Assembly: GCF_003054045.1 (NCBI RefSeq)
Contig: NZ_QBKH01000010.1
Coordinates: 1 to 64,000, forward strand
From: Sphingobacterium faecium
GTDB lineage: Bacteria; Bacteroidota; Bacteroidia; Sphingobacteriales; Sphingobacteriaceae
DNA length: 64,000 nucleotides
Reading direction: 5' to 3'
Below the pieces are notes generated by a model. It did no database searches. It saw only the letters and a list, made by a program, of their open reading frames with translations, and had not been told where the DNA came from. A program made the translations under genes and the position numbers. The number at the start of each line of letters is the position of its first letter. The first letter of the stretch is position 1. This document shows positions 35,815-45,619 of the stretch, piece by piece.

Positions 35815-38178
35815 ATGATAAAGCTATTTTTTAAAACTTCTCTACGCCATATAAAGCGTAATCCATGGAACGCAACAATCAATATCATCGGTCTTGCTCT
35901 AGGTTTTACGGTTGCTTTGGTCAGTACCCTCTGGATATTGAAGCAGTTTTCTTTTGATAAAAATTTTCAGAACTACGATACCATTTATCAAGTCATGGTC
36001 ACCGGTACTTTCAATGACGAAATGTCTACCGGTCCATCGACCTCAATTCCATTGGCAAAATGGATCGAATCTGATTTTAAAGATGAAATGGAAAAAGTCA
36101 CCTTATCAACAGGATTAGAAAGTACCATGTTCAAAGCAGGGGATAAAAAACTAAGTGCCAATGGATGCTATGCTTTAGGTAAATTTTCGGAGATCTTCAG
36201 TTTTCAAACTATTGAAGGTGAGGTCTCCACTCCTACTGACGCCAATACATTCATTATATCGCAATCATTAGCTTCTCGCTTATTTGGAAGCCAAAGTGCA
36301 ATTGGAAAAATTGTTCAGCTCAATGGAAAGGAGCAATATCTCGTTAAAGGGGTATATGCAGACCTTCCTCATAATAGTACTTTTTACCAATTGGACTATA
36401 TTTTACCGATTGCAGATTATTTAGTAAAAAACGAAGGGATTGCTGATGGATGGAACAATTGCTACTTTAATACTTATGTGCAGGTTTCTAATAGTAAGCT
36501 AATTCCTACTATTGAATCAAAATTGACTACGGTTTTCAAAACAAAACTCACCGATATCAATCCTGAAATACTATTGCATCCTATGGAGAAATGGCATTTG
36601 TACGAGTCTTTCAAAAATGGTAAAAATAATGGTGGACAGATTCAATACGTTTGGATGTTTGCTTTAATCAGCTGTTTGATCCTTTCATTGGCGTGTATCA
36701 ATTTTATCAACCTCAGCACTGCCAGAAGTTTAAAAAGAGGTAAAGAGGTCGGAGTACTCAAATCATTTGGCGTCAATCGAAAACAATTAATTCAAGGTTT
36801 TTTAGTAGAATCTGTTTGCTCTGTTGGTATTTCTTTTGTGTTTTCGATTCTGTTCACACTCCTGCTATTACCATGGATTAATAAAGTGACACATGCACAA
36901 CTCGAACTTCCATTAAGTTCGCCTTTATTTTACGCTATTTCGTTTGCGGGAATCTTTGTCATCGGATTATTAGCAGGCATCTACCCTTCTATATTTTTAT
37001 CCTCTTTCAATCCGATCCTTGCTCTTAAAGGAAAACTACAACTTAGCAAAGGTAGATTTCAACCACGTAAAGTCATGGTGGTAATTCAATTTGCGATCTC
37101 CATTTTTATGATGATTGCCACTTATTTAGTTATACAGCAATTGTACCATGTCAAAGAAAGACCGATCGGCTATAATAATCAAAACCTAATCAATGTGATC
37201 AGTAGCAGTCCAGAAATCAGGAAAAATTTTGAAGTTCTCAAAAGAGACTTACAAAATAAAGGACTTATTCAAGATGCAACCCTTTCTTCCAATTTTGTCA
37301 ATAGACTTGGGCTATCTGGTGGTGGGTTTACATGGGAAGGTAATGATCCTATTGAGGGCTCTATATTGGGAATATGCACAGTTGATGAAAGCTTTGGCAA
37401 TACGGTAGGCTGGAATTTCTTAAAAGGGCGAAACTTTTCTAAAGATTTCAAAACAGATTCGTCTGGGGTTATTATTAATGAAGCCGCTGCAAAATTTATG
37501 GGTTTGACATCGTTGAATAGCAAAACATTAAGTAAACGCGGAAAGACTTATGAGATATTGGGTGTTATTGAAAACACCATTTCGGAATCTCCGTTTAAGT
37601 CGATCACGCCTACAGCGTATTTCTTGGATTTTCTTCCGAAGAACAAAATTACCATTCGCTTGAAAGATCATGAGCATCAAAGTCAAACACTTAAAGCTAT
37701 TGGAGAAAAATTCATGGCAACGGATCCGAACCTTATATTTGAATATACTTTTACAGATCAAGCGTATGCCAAAGAATTTACGCAGATGGAAATGATTCGA
37801 AGTCTAACCAGTCTATTTACGGGTCTAGCAATCTTGATCTCATGCCTTGGGCTCTATGCTCTTGTTTCCTTTCTGACCGAACAGCGTGAAAAAGAAATCG
37901 GAATTCGCAAAGTATTGGGTGCTTCAGAAATTGGTCTGTGGAGACTCTTATCTACCGAATATATCTGGCTTACATTAATTGGTTTTCTCATAGCTGCACC
38001 ATTAGCATACTTATTTATGGAGAAGTGGTTGGAAAATTATGTTTATCGTATTTCTATAAACTGGTCTATTTTTATCGTCACTGGGAGCATCGCTTTATTG
38101 ATAACGCTAGTAACCGTAAGTTTTCAAGCAATCAAAGCTGCCTTGTCCAATCCTATAGATACACTAAGGAATGAATAA
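35815..38178 (+). CDS. FtsX/MacB-like ABC permease P6
   Basis: 787 residues. The start MIKLFFKTSLRHIKRNPWNA resembles that of P10 more than the common MIKNYIKIAWRN form, so the two may be a subgroup. The post-span box is LKQFSFDKN, with the usual acidic residue lost. The first coupling box, KEVGVLKSFGVN (near 309), is the most eroded of the array: Arg is Leu and the GA pair is GV. The second, KEIGIRKVLGAS (near 692), is intact. The C-terminus is SNPIDTLRNE. Last gene of the P4-P6 unit; the 164-bp gap downstream has the next operator and promoter. Confidence 0.91.
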   Translation: MIKLFFKTSLRHIKRNPWNATINIIGLALGFTVALVSTLWILKQFSFDKNFQNYDTIYQVMVTGTFNDEMSTGPSTSIPLAKWIESDFKDEMEKVTLSTGLESTMFKAGDKKLSANGCYALGKFSEIFSFQTIEGEVSTPTDANTFIISQSLASRLFGSQSAIGKIVQLNGKEQYLVKGVYADLPHNSTFYQLDYILPIADYLVKNEGIADGWNNCYFNTYVQVSNSKLIPTIESKLTTVFKTKLTDINPEILLHPMEKWHLYESFKNGKNNGGQIQYVWMFALISCLILSLACINFINLSTARSLKRGKEVGVLKSFGVNRKQLIQGFLVESVCSVGISFVFSILFTLLLLPWINKVTHAQLELPLSSPLFYAISFAGIFVIGLLAGIYPSIFLSSFNPILALKGKLQLSKGRFQPRKVMVVIQFAISIFMMIATYLVIQQLYHVKERPIGYNNQNLINVISSSPEIRKNFEVLKRDLQNKGLIQDATLSSNFVNRLGLSGGGFTWEGNDPIEGSILGICTVDESFGNTVGWNFLKGRNFSKDFKTDSSGVIINEAAAKFMGLTSLNSKTLSKRGKTYEILGVIENTISESPFKSITPTAYFLDFLPKNKITIRLKDHEHQSQTLKAIGEKFMATDPNLIFEYTFTDQAYAKEFTQMEMIRSLTSLFTGLAILISCLGLYALVSFLTEQREKEIGIRKVLGASEIGLWRLLSTEYIWLTLIGFLIAAPLAYLFMEKWLENYVYRISINWSIFIVTGSIALLITLVTVSFQAIKAALSNPIDTLRNE

Positions 38179-38192
38179 GAATATGCTTCACA

Positions 38193-38229
38193 TGTACGCT
38201 TACGAACGCTAAGTGTTCGAAAGCGTACA
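38193..38229. promoter_or_regulatory. Operator pair upstream of P7
   Basis: Sites TGTACGCTTACGAACG (38193-38208) and TGTTCGAAAGCGTACA (38214-38229), centres 21 bp apart, 37 bp in total as at P4. Only 14 bp separate the block from the P6 stop codon. Confidence 0.82.
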
Positions 38230-38284
38230 CTTACAGAAGACCAATACGCAGATTAAAACGCTGAAAAACAGCAATTTAAAACAA

Positions 38285-38300
38285 TGGCTTAGGTATTGAA
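38285..38300 (+). promoter_or_regulatory. Sigma54-like promoter of P7-P11
   Basis: TGGCTTAGGTATTGAA: TGGC-N7-TTG spacing, 55 bp after the operator block and about 45 bp before the P7 start codon. It is nearly the same sequence as the P4 promoter. Confidence 0.75.
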
Positions 38301-38342
38301 CTTTAAAAACAAAAATAAGACAACAGCCTAAAGTACAATACC

Positions 38343-40703
38343 ATGATACGGAACAATTTCAAAATCGCTTGGAGAAATCTACTGAAAAGTAAGGGATATG
38401 CAACCATTAACATTATCGGATTAGCTATTGGAATGGCAGCTGTTTTGATGATTGCTATTTGGATACAAAATCAATCACAATTTGACAATTTCTATAGTAA
38501 CAAAGACAACTTATATCGTGTTTGGAATAAGTATGAAGATGTAGGTCAAATCGGCATGAGTAATATCACTTCAGGCCCGGCATCTGTTACTTTAAAAGCT
38601 GAATACCCTGAGGTAGAGCATGCGGCACGTGTGTATTGGAATGTGGATAGATTATTATCTTTTGATGAGAATAAAATTAAGTCTAAAGGCACGGAGGTTG
38701 ATCCTTCTTTTATGGAGATGTTTGATTTTAAACTTTTAAAGGGTAATCGCAGTCAAGTTCTCTCTGGTCCACAAAACATCATCTTAACAGAAAGTCTCTC
38801 CAAGAAAATATTTGGCGATACGGATCCTTTAAATAAAACCCTTATACTGGACAATAAGGAACCTTATCAAGTATCTGGTATCATTGCAGATTTACCGAGT
38901 AATACCGATTTTGATTTTAACTATTTGATTCCCCTAACTAAGGCGGATAATTACTCTCCAAACTGGAATACAAGTACATTCATGACCTACATCCAACTTA
39001 AAGACGGTACAGATGTAGATGCTTTTAATAAAAAACTAAAAAATATCATTGCAAAAAAGACAAATAACGAGTTAAAAGGTTCCCTATTTTTATATCCGCT
39101 ATCTAAAATGCACTTGTATTCAAAATTTGAACAGGGTGTACCAGTTGGTGGTAAAATTGATCAAGTTAAATTGGTGGCTGGTTTGGGATTTTTGATTCTA
39201 TTGATCGCTTGCATCAATTTCGTTAATCTCAGCACTGCTCGTAGCCAAAAACGAGCCAAAGAAGTAGCGGTACGAAAAGTGGTGGGTGCGCAACGCAGTA
39301 GTTTAATTACCCAATTTTTGACGGAATCGGTGTTACTTTCAATTATTGCGGGAATGCTGTCGATCGGATTAACTTTCTTGGCACTCCCTTTTTTTAATAA
39401 AATCCTAGATAAACCGTTAATTTTCTCCATTACTGATCCAATGATCTGGATCTCATTAGTTGTATTTATCCTATTAACGGGAGTGTTTGCAGGTTTATAC
39501 CCTGCATTTGTACTATCCTCATTTAAGCCTATAAAATCTCTAAAAGTATTTGGGAAATCTAAAAAACTGGCTTTAAATTTTCGGGAAGTATTAGTCGTAT
39601 TCCAATTTGGAATTGCGCTTATCTTAATTATTGCAACCTTGATTGTCCGTAACCAGATTGAATATGCAGGAAAACGAGATATCGGTTATTCACCGTCGCA
39701 ACTGATCGAAATTCCTATGGAAGGTGATATGACAAAAAATTATGAAGTCATTAAATCTGAATTGATCAATAAAAATATTGCGCATGCTGTAACCCGTACG
39801 GGCTGGTCGATAACTCGAAATGCTTCCAACTCAAGTGGTAATTTTTCATGGGAAGGGGCAACTCCTGAACAAGGAAAGAAAATCGTATTCAATATTGGTA
39901 AGGCAGAAAGTGATTTTGTTAAAACTCTTGGCTTAAAGGTACTGGAAGGTCGTGACATCGACTTTGAACGGTTGGCTTCCGATAGTCTATCGGTGCTGGT
40001 GAACGAGGCTGCTATCAAAGAAATGAAATTGAAAAATCCTATTGGTAGCATCCTGAAATGGGGAAGCAACACATTTACGATAGTAGGGGTCATTAATGAT
40101 TACATTAATGATTCTCCCTATAGTCCTGTTACCCCTCTTCTCATTTACCCTGCTAAAGAGTGGATGTTAAATATGGTCGTTCGTACTAACCCATCTTTGC
40201 CAATAGAACATAACTTGAAACAAATGGAGGAGATACTCAAAAAATTTAATCCAGCGTATCCCTTTGAATATAATTTTGTTGATCAGCAATTTGCGATCAA
40301 GTTTAAAGAACAGCAGCAAACAGCTCAATTGGCACTTATATTTTCTGGATTGGCCATTTTTATATCTTGTCTCGGCTTATTTGGACTGGCATCTTATATC
40401 GCTGAATTAAGAACAAAAGAGATTGGTATCCGTAAAGTATTAGGTGCTTCTGTGACAGGTATAACAGCTATGCTATCGCGAGATTTTGTAAAACTCGTGC
40501 TGATAGCGATTCTGCTTGCTTCACCTATTGCTTGGTGGATCATGAGTAAATGGTTAGAAGATTTTTCTTACCGCATCGAAATTCAATGGTGGATCTTTGC
40601 CGTAGCTGGTATTGCGGCGTTAACGATTGCGATCTTAACGGTGAGTACACAAGCGATTAGAGCTGCAAATACAAATCCGATTAAAACATTGAGGGATGAG
40701 TAA
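38343..40703 (+). CDS. FtsX/MacB-like ABC permease P7
   Basis: Head of the longest permease unit (P7-P11, about 12 kb). 786 residues, the shortest of the set. The start is MIRNNFKIAWRNLLKSKGYA and the post-span box is QNQSQFDNF, without the Glu seen in most copies. Coupling boxes are KEVAVRKVVGAQ (near 305) and KEIGIRKVLGAS (near 691). The end is TNPIKTLRDE. The second periplasmic domain has SSGNFSWEGATPEQGKK, resembling the equivalent stretches of P6 (GGFTWEGNDP) and P9 (MGFSWPGSSE), which suggests these three share a more recent ancestor. Confidence 0.92.
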   Translation: MIRNNFKIAWRNLLKSKGYATINIIGLAIGMAAVLMIAIWIQNQSQFDNFYSNKDNLYRVWNKYEDVGQIGMSNITSGPASVTLKAEYPEVEHAARVYWNVDRLLSFDENKIKSKGTEVDPSFMEMFDFKLLKGNRSQVLSGPQNIILTESLSKKIFGDTDPLNKTLILDNKEPYQVSGIIADLPSNTDFDFNYLIPLTKADNYSPNWNTSTFMTYIQLKDGTDVDAFNKKLKNIIAKKTNNELKGSLFLYPLSKMHLYSKFEQGVPVGGKIDQVKLVAGLGFLILLIACINFVNLSTARSQKRAKEVAVRKVVGAQRSSLITQFLTESVLLSIIAGMLSIGLTFLALPFFNKILDKPLIFSITDPMIWISLVVFILLTGVFAGLYPAFVLSSFKPIKSLKVFGKSKKLALNFREVLVVFQFGIALILIIATLIVRNQIEYAGKRDIGYSPSQLIEIPMEGDMTKNYEVIKSELINKNIAHAVTRTGWSITRNASNSSGNFSWEGATPEQGKKIVFNIGKAESDFVKTLGLKVLEGRDIDFERLASDSLSVLVNEAAIKEMKLKNPIGSILKWGSNTFTIVGVINDYINDSPYSPVTPLLIYPAKEWMLNMVVRTNPSLPIEHNLKQMEEILKKFNPAYPFEYNFVDQQFAIKFKEQQQTAQLALIFSGLAIFISCLGLFGLASYIAELRTKEIGIRKVLGASVTGITAMLSRDFVKLVLIAILLASPIAWWIMSKWLEDFSYRIEIQWWIFAVAGIAALTIAILTVSTQAIRAANTNPIKTLRDE

Positions 40704-40776
40704 TCTAATCAAAAAATTCATCAACAAATCTGCATGGGCTAGTTTACAAAGTACAAGAATTTAAAAGCATAAAATA

Positions 40777-43167
40777 ATGATCAAGAACCATATCAAAATA
40801 GCATGGCGTAATATTAGGAAGAATAAGGGCTTTTCATTACTCAATATGTCTGGGTTAACAATCGGAATAACCTGCTTCCTTCTATTAGCGACTTACATTT
40901 ATCACGAAGTTAGTTATGAACGTTTTTTTTCACATGCTGACCGGCTTGCTTATTTTAGTTTATCTTACAAATCTCCAAATAGTCCTGAATTGGTTTCATC
41001 GGGAACAACGCCCACGGGATTACAACCTGCCCTACAATCGGAGTTTCCTGAGGTACAGCAAGCAAGTCGCTTATATGCTTACACTCAGGCGGGGTTAATT
41101 GATATTAATGACCAATCTTTGAAAGAAAATAAGCTGTATTATGCAGACCATAATTTGTTTGAAATATTGGATTACCAATTTATCGAAGGAAATAAAAAGC
41201 ATGTACTCGAAGGTCCGAATCAAATTGTGCTTACAGAGAGTTTGGCGAAAAAATATTTCCCAAATGAATCAGCCATTAACAAAGCTTTGGTCATTGATAA
41301 AGTGAACTGGAAAGTGACTGGAATTATACAGGATTTACCAAGCAATACCCAATTAAAATTTTCTGCTATCTTATCAAATCAGGGATTAGCTCGGTACAAA
41401 GAATCATCTTGGACTTCAGCAAATGATATCACCATAGCCTTATTGGCCAATGAGATGAGCTTCCAATCGGTTCAACTTAAGCTGAATCATCTGGTCAAGA
41501 ATAAGTTCACTGATGCTATTAAACAAGGTTATCAATTTGGTTTCCAAGTAGAAAAATTAACCGACATTCATTTGCACTCAAAAACATCAGGTACTGGAAA
41601 TATACTCTATATTTATATATTAACAGCCTTAGGTATTGCGCTAATTGTCTTGACTTGCACTAATTTTACAAATTTAATTCTGGCACATGCCATAGAGCGT
41701 AAAAAAGAGATCGGTGTCAAGAAAGTGTTGGGAGCTGGCCGTCAAAACATTTTCTTCCAATTTTTATTGGAATGTAGTTTGATGATTTTGATTTCCTTAT
41801 TACTGAGCATATTAGCAACTTTCCTTCTTTTACCTGTCTTCAGTCATTTTATGGGGGTGGATATCAGCTTTCCTATATGGAATAAACCTGTCGTTTATCT
41901 ATCCTTATTAACATTCTTTATTTCTTTATCACTACTTGCTGGTGGCTGGCCAGCTTATTCAATTTCTAGTTTAAAACCGATTTCAATCTTTAAGAGTAAA
42001 CTGAGTGAAAAGCAAACTGGGATATCGCTGAGTAAAATACTGATTGCTTTCCAATTTTGTATTTCTATATTTTTTATCATTTGTACTTTATTTGCAAGTA
42101 GACAAATGGAATTTATTCAATCTAAAAATACTGGATTGGATCGATCTGATATATTGGTGATTGATGGACGGGGATGGAAGGACAAAGAACGTCAGTTACT
42201 GAAAGACAAGTTGAGTCAGTTAAATAGTGTGAAAGGAATGACTGCTTCCTATGACAATCCTGTAAATATACAAGGCGGTTATAGCATCAGTGATGTGGAG
42301 GGGCAACCGACGGATTTTTCTATTAATGTAACGGCTATCCCGATTGAAAAAGACTTTGTATCGTTATTTAATATTAAATCAGTTGCTGGCTCGCCTCTTT
42401 CGGATACGGACATATTAAGAGCAAGAGATACCGTATCTCCTGAAAATAGTTTTATTATCAATACGTTAACGGCATCAGCGCTGGGCTGGAGCCCTAAAGA
42501 GGCTGTCGGTAAGAGAATAAATTTAAATGGTCGTAAAGGTTCTATTAAACAAGTTGTTGAAAGCTTCAATTTCACCTCACTGCATAATGAGATTAGCCCT
42601 GTTGTCCTCTTCCCCGAGTATGATTATTTTGGAAATATATTCATCAAGCTTAATGCACAAGTTCCGATGCAGGATGCTATCAATCAAGTAAAAACGATCG
42701 TGAAAGAAATTGATCCGAAAAACACCTATGAATATCACTTTCTTAATGATGACTATAATCAACTTTACCTCCAAGATCAACAGACTACCAAAGCGATGCA
42801 ACTGTTTTCATTTATTACAATTACCATTGCGTGTATGGGCTTATTTGCTCTTTCCACTTATACGGTTCAACAACGGATCAAAGAGATCGGTATCCGTAAA
42901 GTATTGGGTGCGTCTGTATTAAAAATCGTTAAGTTATTAAGTTTTGATTTTCTAAAATTAGTCGTATTTGCTTTACTGATCAGTGTTCCTTTTGGTTGGT
43001 TGGCGATGCACAAATGGATGGATAACTTTGCTTATCATATTGAACTAGATTGGTGGGTATTTTTTCTTGCAGGAAGTGTGGCACTGACGATTGCTTTATT
43101 AACCATCAGCTACCAGACTGTACGCGCAGCAATTATCAATCCGGTTGAATGCTTACGAGATGAATAA
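40777..43167 (+). CDS. FtsX/MacB-like ABC permease P8
   Basis: 796 residues, 73 bp after P7, with no operator or sigma54-like promoter in the gap. It starts MIKNHIKIAWRNIRKNKGFS; the post-span box is YHEVSYERF. Coupling boxes are KEIGVKKVLGAG (near 309; Arg to Lys) and KEIGIRKVLGAS (near 701). The C-terminus is INPVECLRDE, with Cys where the others have Ser or Thr. The central segment AGGWPAYSISSLKPI replaces the GxYPAxxLSSFKP seen in most copies. Predicted shared-ATPase permease; substrate unknown. Confidence 0.91.
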   Translation: MIKNHIKIAWRNIRKNKGFSLLNMSGLTIGITCFLLLATYIYHEVSYERFFSHADRLAYFSLSYKSPNSPELVSSGTTPTGLQPALQSEFPEVQQASRLYAYTQAGLIDINDQSLKENKLYYADHNLFEILDYQFIEGNKKHVLEGPNQIVLTESLAKKYFPNESAINKALVIDKVNWKVTGIIQDLPSNTQLKFSAILSNQGLARYKESSWTSANDITIALLANEMSFQSVQLKLNHLVKNKFTDAIKQGYQFGFQVEKLTDIHLHSKTSGTGNILYIYILTALGIALIVLTCTNFTNLILAHAIERKKEIGVKKVLGAGRQNIFFQFLLECSLMILISLLLSILATFLLLPVFSHFMGVDISFPIWNKPVVYLSLLTFFISLSLLAGGWPAYSISSLKPISIFKSKLSEKQTGISLSKILIAFQFCISIFFIICTLFASRQMEFIQSKNTGLDRSDILVIDGRGWKDKERQLLKDKLSQLNSVKGMTASYDNPVNIQGGYSISDVEGQPTDFSINVTAIPIEKDFVSLFNIKSVAGSPLSDTDILRARDTVSPENSFIINTLTASALGWSPKEAVGKRINLNGRKGSIKQVVESFNFTSLHNEISPVVLFPEYDYFGNIFIKLNAQVPMQDAINQVKTIVKEIDPKNTYEYHFLNDDYNQLYLQDQQTTKAMQLFSFITITIACMGLFALSTYTVQQRIKEIGIRKVLGASVLKIVKLLSFDFLKLVVFALLISVPFGWLAMHKWMDNFAYHIELDWWVFFLAGSVALTIALLTISYQTVRAAIINPVECLRDE

Positions 43168-43207
43168 AATAGTCATTTTTGAATAGACACCTCTTGATAA
43201 AATAACG

Positions 43208-45586
43208 ATGATCAATAACTATATTAAAATCGCTTGGCGTAATTTGCTAAAAAATAAAGCCTTTTCAAGCATCAATATCATTGGATTGGCCATTGGTATG
43301 GCAGGGGCTTTACTGATCGCACTTTGGTTACAAAATATGCTGAGTATGGATCGCTTTCATAAGAAAGGTGATAGACTGTACGTGATCAGTAATCGGGATA
43401 TGAATCAGGGACAGATGTGGGCTTGGGTGAATACACCAAAAATTATGGGGCCTACGTTGAAGAAAGATTTTCCAGATATTGAAAAATTCACGCGTTACGA
43501 TCAATTTAATAATTTTCTAACGACCTATAACAATAAAAAAATCGTATCTCAAGTCGCATTTGTTGATCCTGGTTTTTTTGATATGTTTAGCTTTCCTATA
43601 GTCAAGGGTAATAAAAATAAATTGCTTCAAAATGCAAATTCCGTAGTTTTGACACAAAAGTTTGCTGAGACTTTATTTGGAAACTCTGATCCTGTGGGCA
43701 AAACCATCAAAATAGATTCTGTAAACTTAGTGACGGTGGATGCTGTATTGCAAGATCTACCCAATAACACGAGTATGCAATTTGACTATTTGCTGTCATG
43801 GGAATATGCTAAAAAAATTGGCTATACGGATGACAACTGGCAGAACAACTCCATCGAAACATATGTTCTGTTAAGGGAGACAACACCATTAGAAGCGTTT
43901 AACAATAAAATAAGGCTTGTTAGTCAAAATCATATTAATGTGGGCAATAATGAAATCAGGTCGACAAATGAGATCTTTGCATTCCCATATCAAGATGCCT
44001 ATTTGTACAACAAAAGTGTTAATGGCACCTATACTGCTGGTCGTATTCAATTGGTCCATTTATTTACTTGGATTGGCTCATTTATCTTGTTGGTGGCCTG
44101 TATCAATTTCATGAACTTGAGTACTGCTCGTTCTGAGCGAAGGGCTAAAGAGGTAGGCGTTCGCAAGGTGGTAGGTGCTGATCGTAAAAGTCTCATTGCA
44201 CAGTTTATTGTAGAAAGTGTCTTAATCAGTTTTGCCGCCATGATACTAGCAGTAGGTTGTATCATCTTGATTCTTCCGGCATTTAATAATTTAGTTGAGA
44301 AAAATCTTCATATTTCCCTACTTTCGGGCAGCAATTGGTTATTTTTAATTATTTTCACGATTATTACAGGAGTTTTGGCAGGTAGCTACCCTGCATTTTT
44401 CCTGTCCTCTTTTAAACCGCTAAAAACGTTAAAGGGAAAATTAAACTCTTATAAAAGGGGCTTAAGCGTACGCTCTATTCTGGTTATCTTGCAATTTTCA
44501 ATTGCTATTATTCTGACAATAGCAACGATTATTATATTCCAACAGATTCAGCATACTAAAGATCGGGATCGGGGTTATGATGACAATGGGTTATTAGTGA
44601 GCAGTATTTCTGGAGAACTTGAAAAGAATTATTTAAATCTTCGTAACGAATTGCTGGCTAGCAATGCGGTTGTTTCTGTTTCTAAAAATATGTCGCCAGT
44701 GACTGATCGATATAGCAATGGCATGGGGTTTTCCTGGCCTGGAAGTAGCGAAAGCGATAAAAAAGTATCGTTCAATCGTTTCAGTACGGATGCTGATGCG
44801 GTTGAAAATTTAGGATTTACACTTTTATCAGGTAGAGATATTGATATTTATAAATATAAAACTGATAGTAATGCAATGTTATTGACAGAAACTGCTGTTA
44901 AAAGCATGCGATTACAAAATCCGATTGGTCAGGTTATCCATGGAGATAGAGAGGACTGGACTGTAGTAGGTGTAATCAAAGATTTCATCGTTGATTCACC
45001 ATATGGTGAAACTTTACCGATGATTATTTTTGGTCCTAAATCTTGGTTTACAAATATCCACTACCGATTGAACCCAAACAATAGTACTGTTAATAATTTA
45101 AAAACGGTAGCGGATATCTTCAAAAAATTCAATCCGGATTACCCTTTTGAGTATAAGTTTATTGATAAAAATTTTGAAGCTAAATTTAAAGAGACGCAAT
45201 CTATTGGTACTCTGTCCATGCTTTTTGCGGTATTGACCATCTTTATTTCTTGCTTGGGTTTATTTGCTTTGATTGCTTATATGGCAGAAACGCGTATGAA
45301 AGAAATTGCTGTCAGAAAGGTCTTGGGTGCATCTATTGGACAATTAACATCTTTGCTTTCTGTTGATTTTATTAAATTAGTGCTTATAGCCATCCTTATT
45401 GCATCGCCAATAGCATGGTGGGTGATGGATAATTGGTTACAGGATTATAATTATCGCATAGAAATTCAATGGCAGTATTTTGCTGCTGCTGGATTGATGG
45501 CTATTCTGATCAGTTTAGCCACAATAAGTTTTCAGACTATAAAGGCGGCACTTGCCAATCCTGTTGATAGTTTGAGAGATGAGTAG
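43208..45586 (+). CDS. FtsX/MacB-like ABC permease P9
   Basis: 792 residues, 40 bp after P8. The start MINNYIKIAWRNLLKNKAFSS and first span SINIIGLAIGMAGALLIALWL are close to those of P7. The post-span box is QNMLSMDRF. Coupling boxes are KEVGVRKVVGAD (near 313) and KEIAVRKVLGAS (near 697), the latter one of the few deviations in the second box. The end is ANPVDSLRDE. Its stop codon is followed after 33 bp by the P10 start, so the two are tightly linked. Confidence 0.92.
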   Translation: MINNYIKIAWRNLLKNKAFSSINIIGLAIGMAGALLIALWLQNMLSMDRFHKKGDRLYVISNRDMNQGQMWAWVNTPKIMGPTLKKDFPDIEKFTRYDQFNNFLTTYNNKKIVSQVAFVDPGFFDMFSFPIVKGNKNKLLQNANSVVLTQKFAETLFGNSDPVGKTIKIDSVNLVTVDAVLQDLPNNTSMQFDYLLSWEYAKKIGYTDDNWQNNSIETYVLLRETTPLEAFNNKIRLVSQNHINVGNNEIRSTNEIFAFPYQDAYLYNKSVNGTYTAGRIQLVHLFTWIGSFILLVACINFMNLSTARSERRAKEVGVRKVVGADRKSLIAQFIVESVLISFAAMILAVGCIILILPAFNNLVEKNLHISLLSGSNWLFLIIFTIITGVLAGSYPAFFLSSFKPLKTLKGKLNSYKRGLSVRSILVILQFSIAIILTIATIIIFQQIQHTKDRDRGYDDNGLLVSSISGELEKNYLNLRNELLASNAVVSVSKNMSPVTDRYSNGMGFSWPGSSESDKKVSFNRFSTDADAVENLGFTLLSGRDIDIYKYKTDSNAMLLTETAVKSMRLQNPIGQVIHGDREDWTVVGVIKDFIVDSPYGETLPMIIFGPKSWFTNIHYRLNPNNSTVNNLKTVADIFKKFNPDYPFEYKFIDKNFEAKFKETQSIGTLSMLFAVLTIFISCLGLFALIAYMAETRMKEIAVRKVLGASIGQLTSLLSVDFIKLVLIAILIASPIAWWVMDNWLQDYNYRIEIQWQYFAAAGLMAILISLATISFQTIKAALANPVDSLRDE

Positions 45587-45619
45587 TTGTCTGAATATAT
45601 TCTTTATAATTTAGAACAA

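Noticed and set aside
45587..45619. Longer start for P10
   Set aside because: It abuts the P9 stop, and the paralogue-type start MIKLF begins at 45620.
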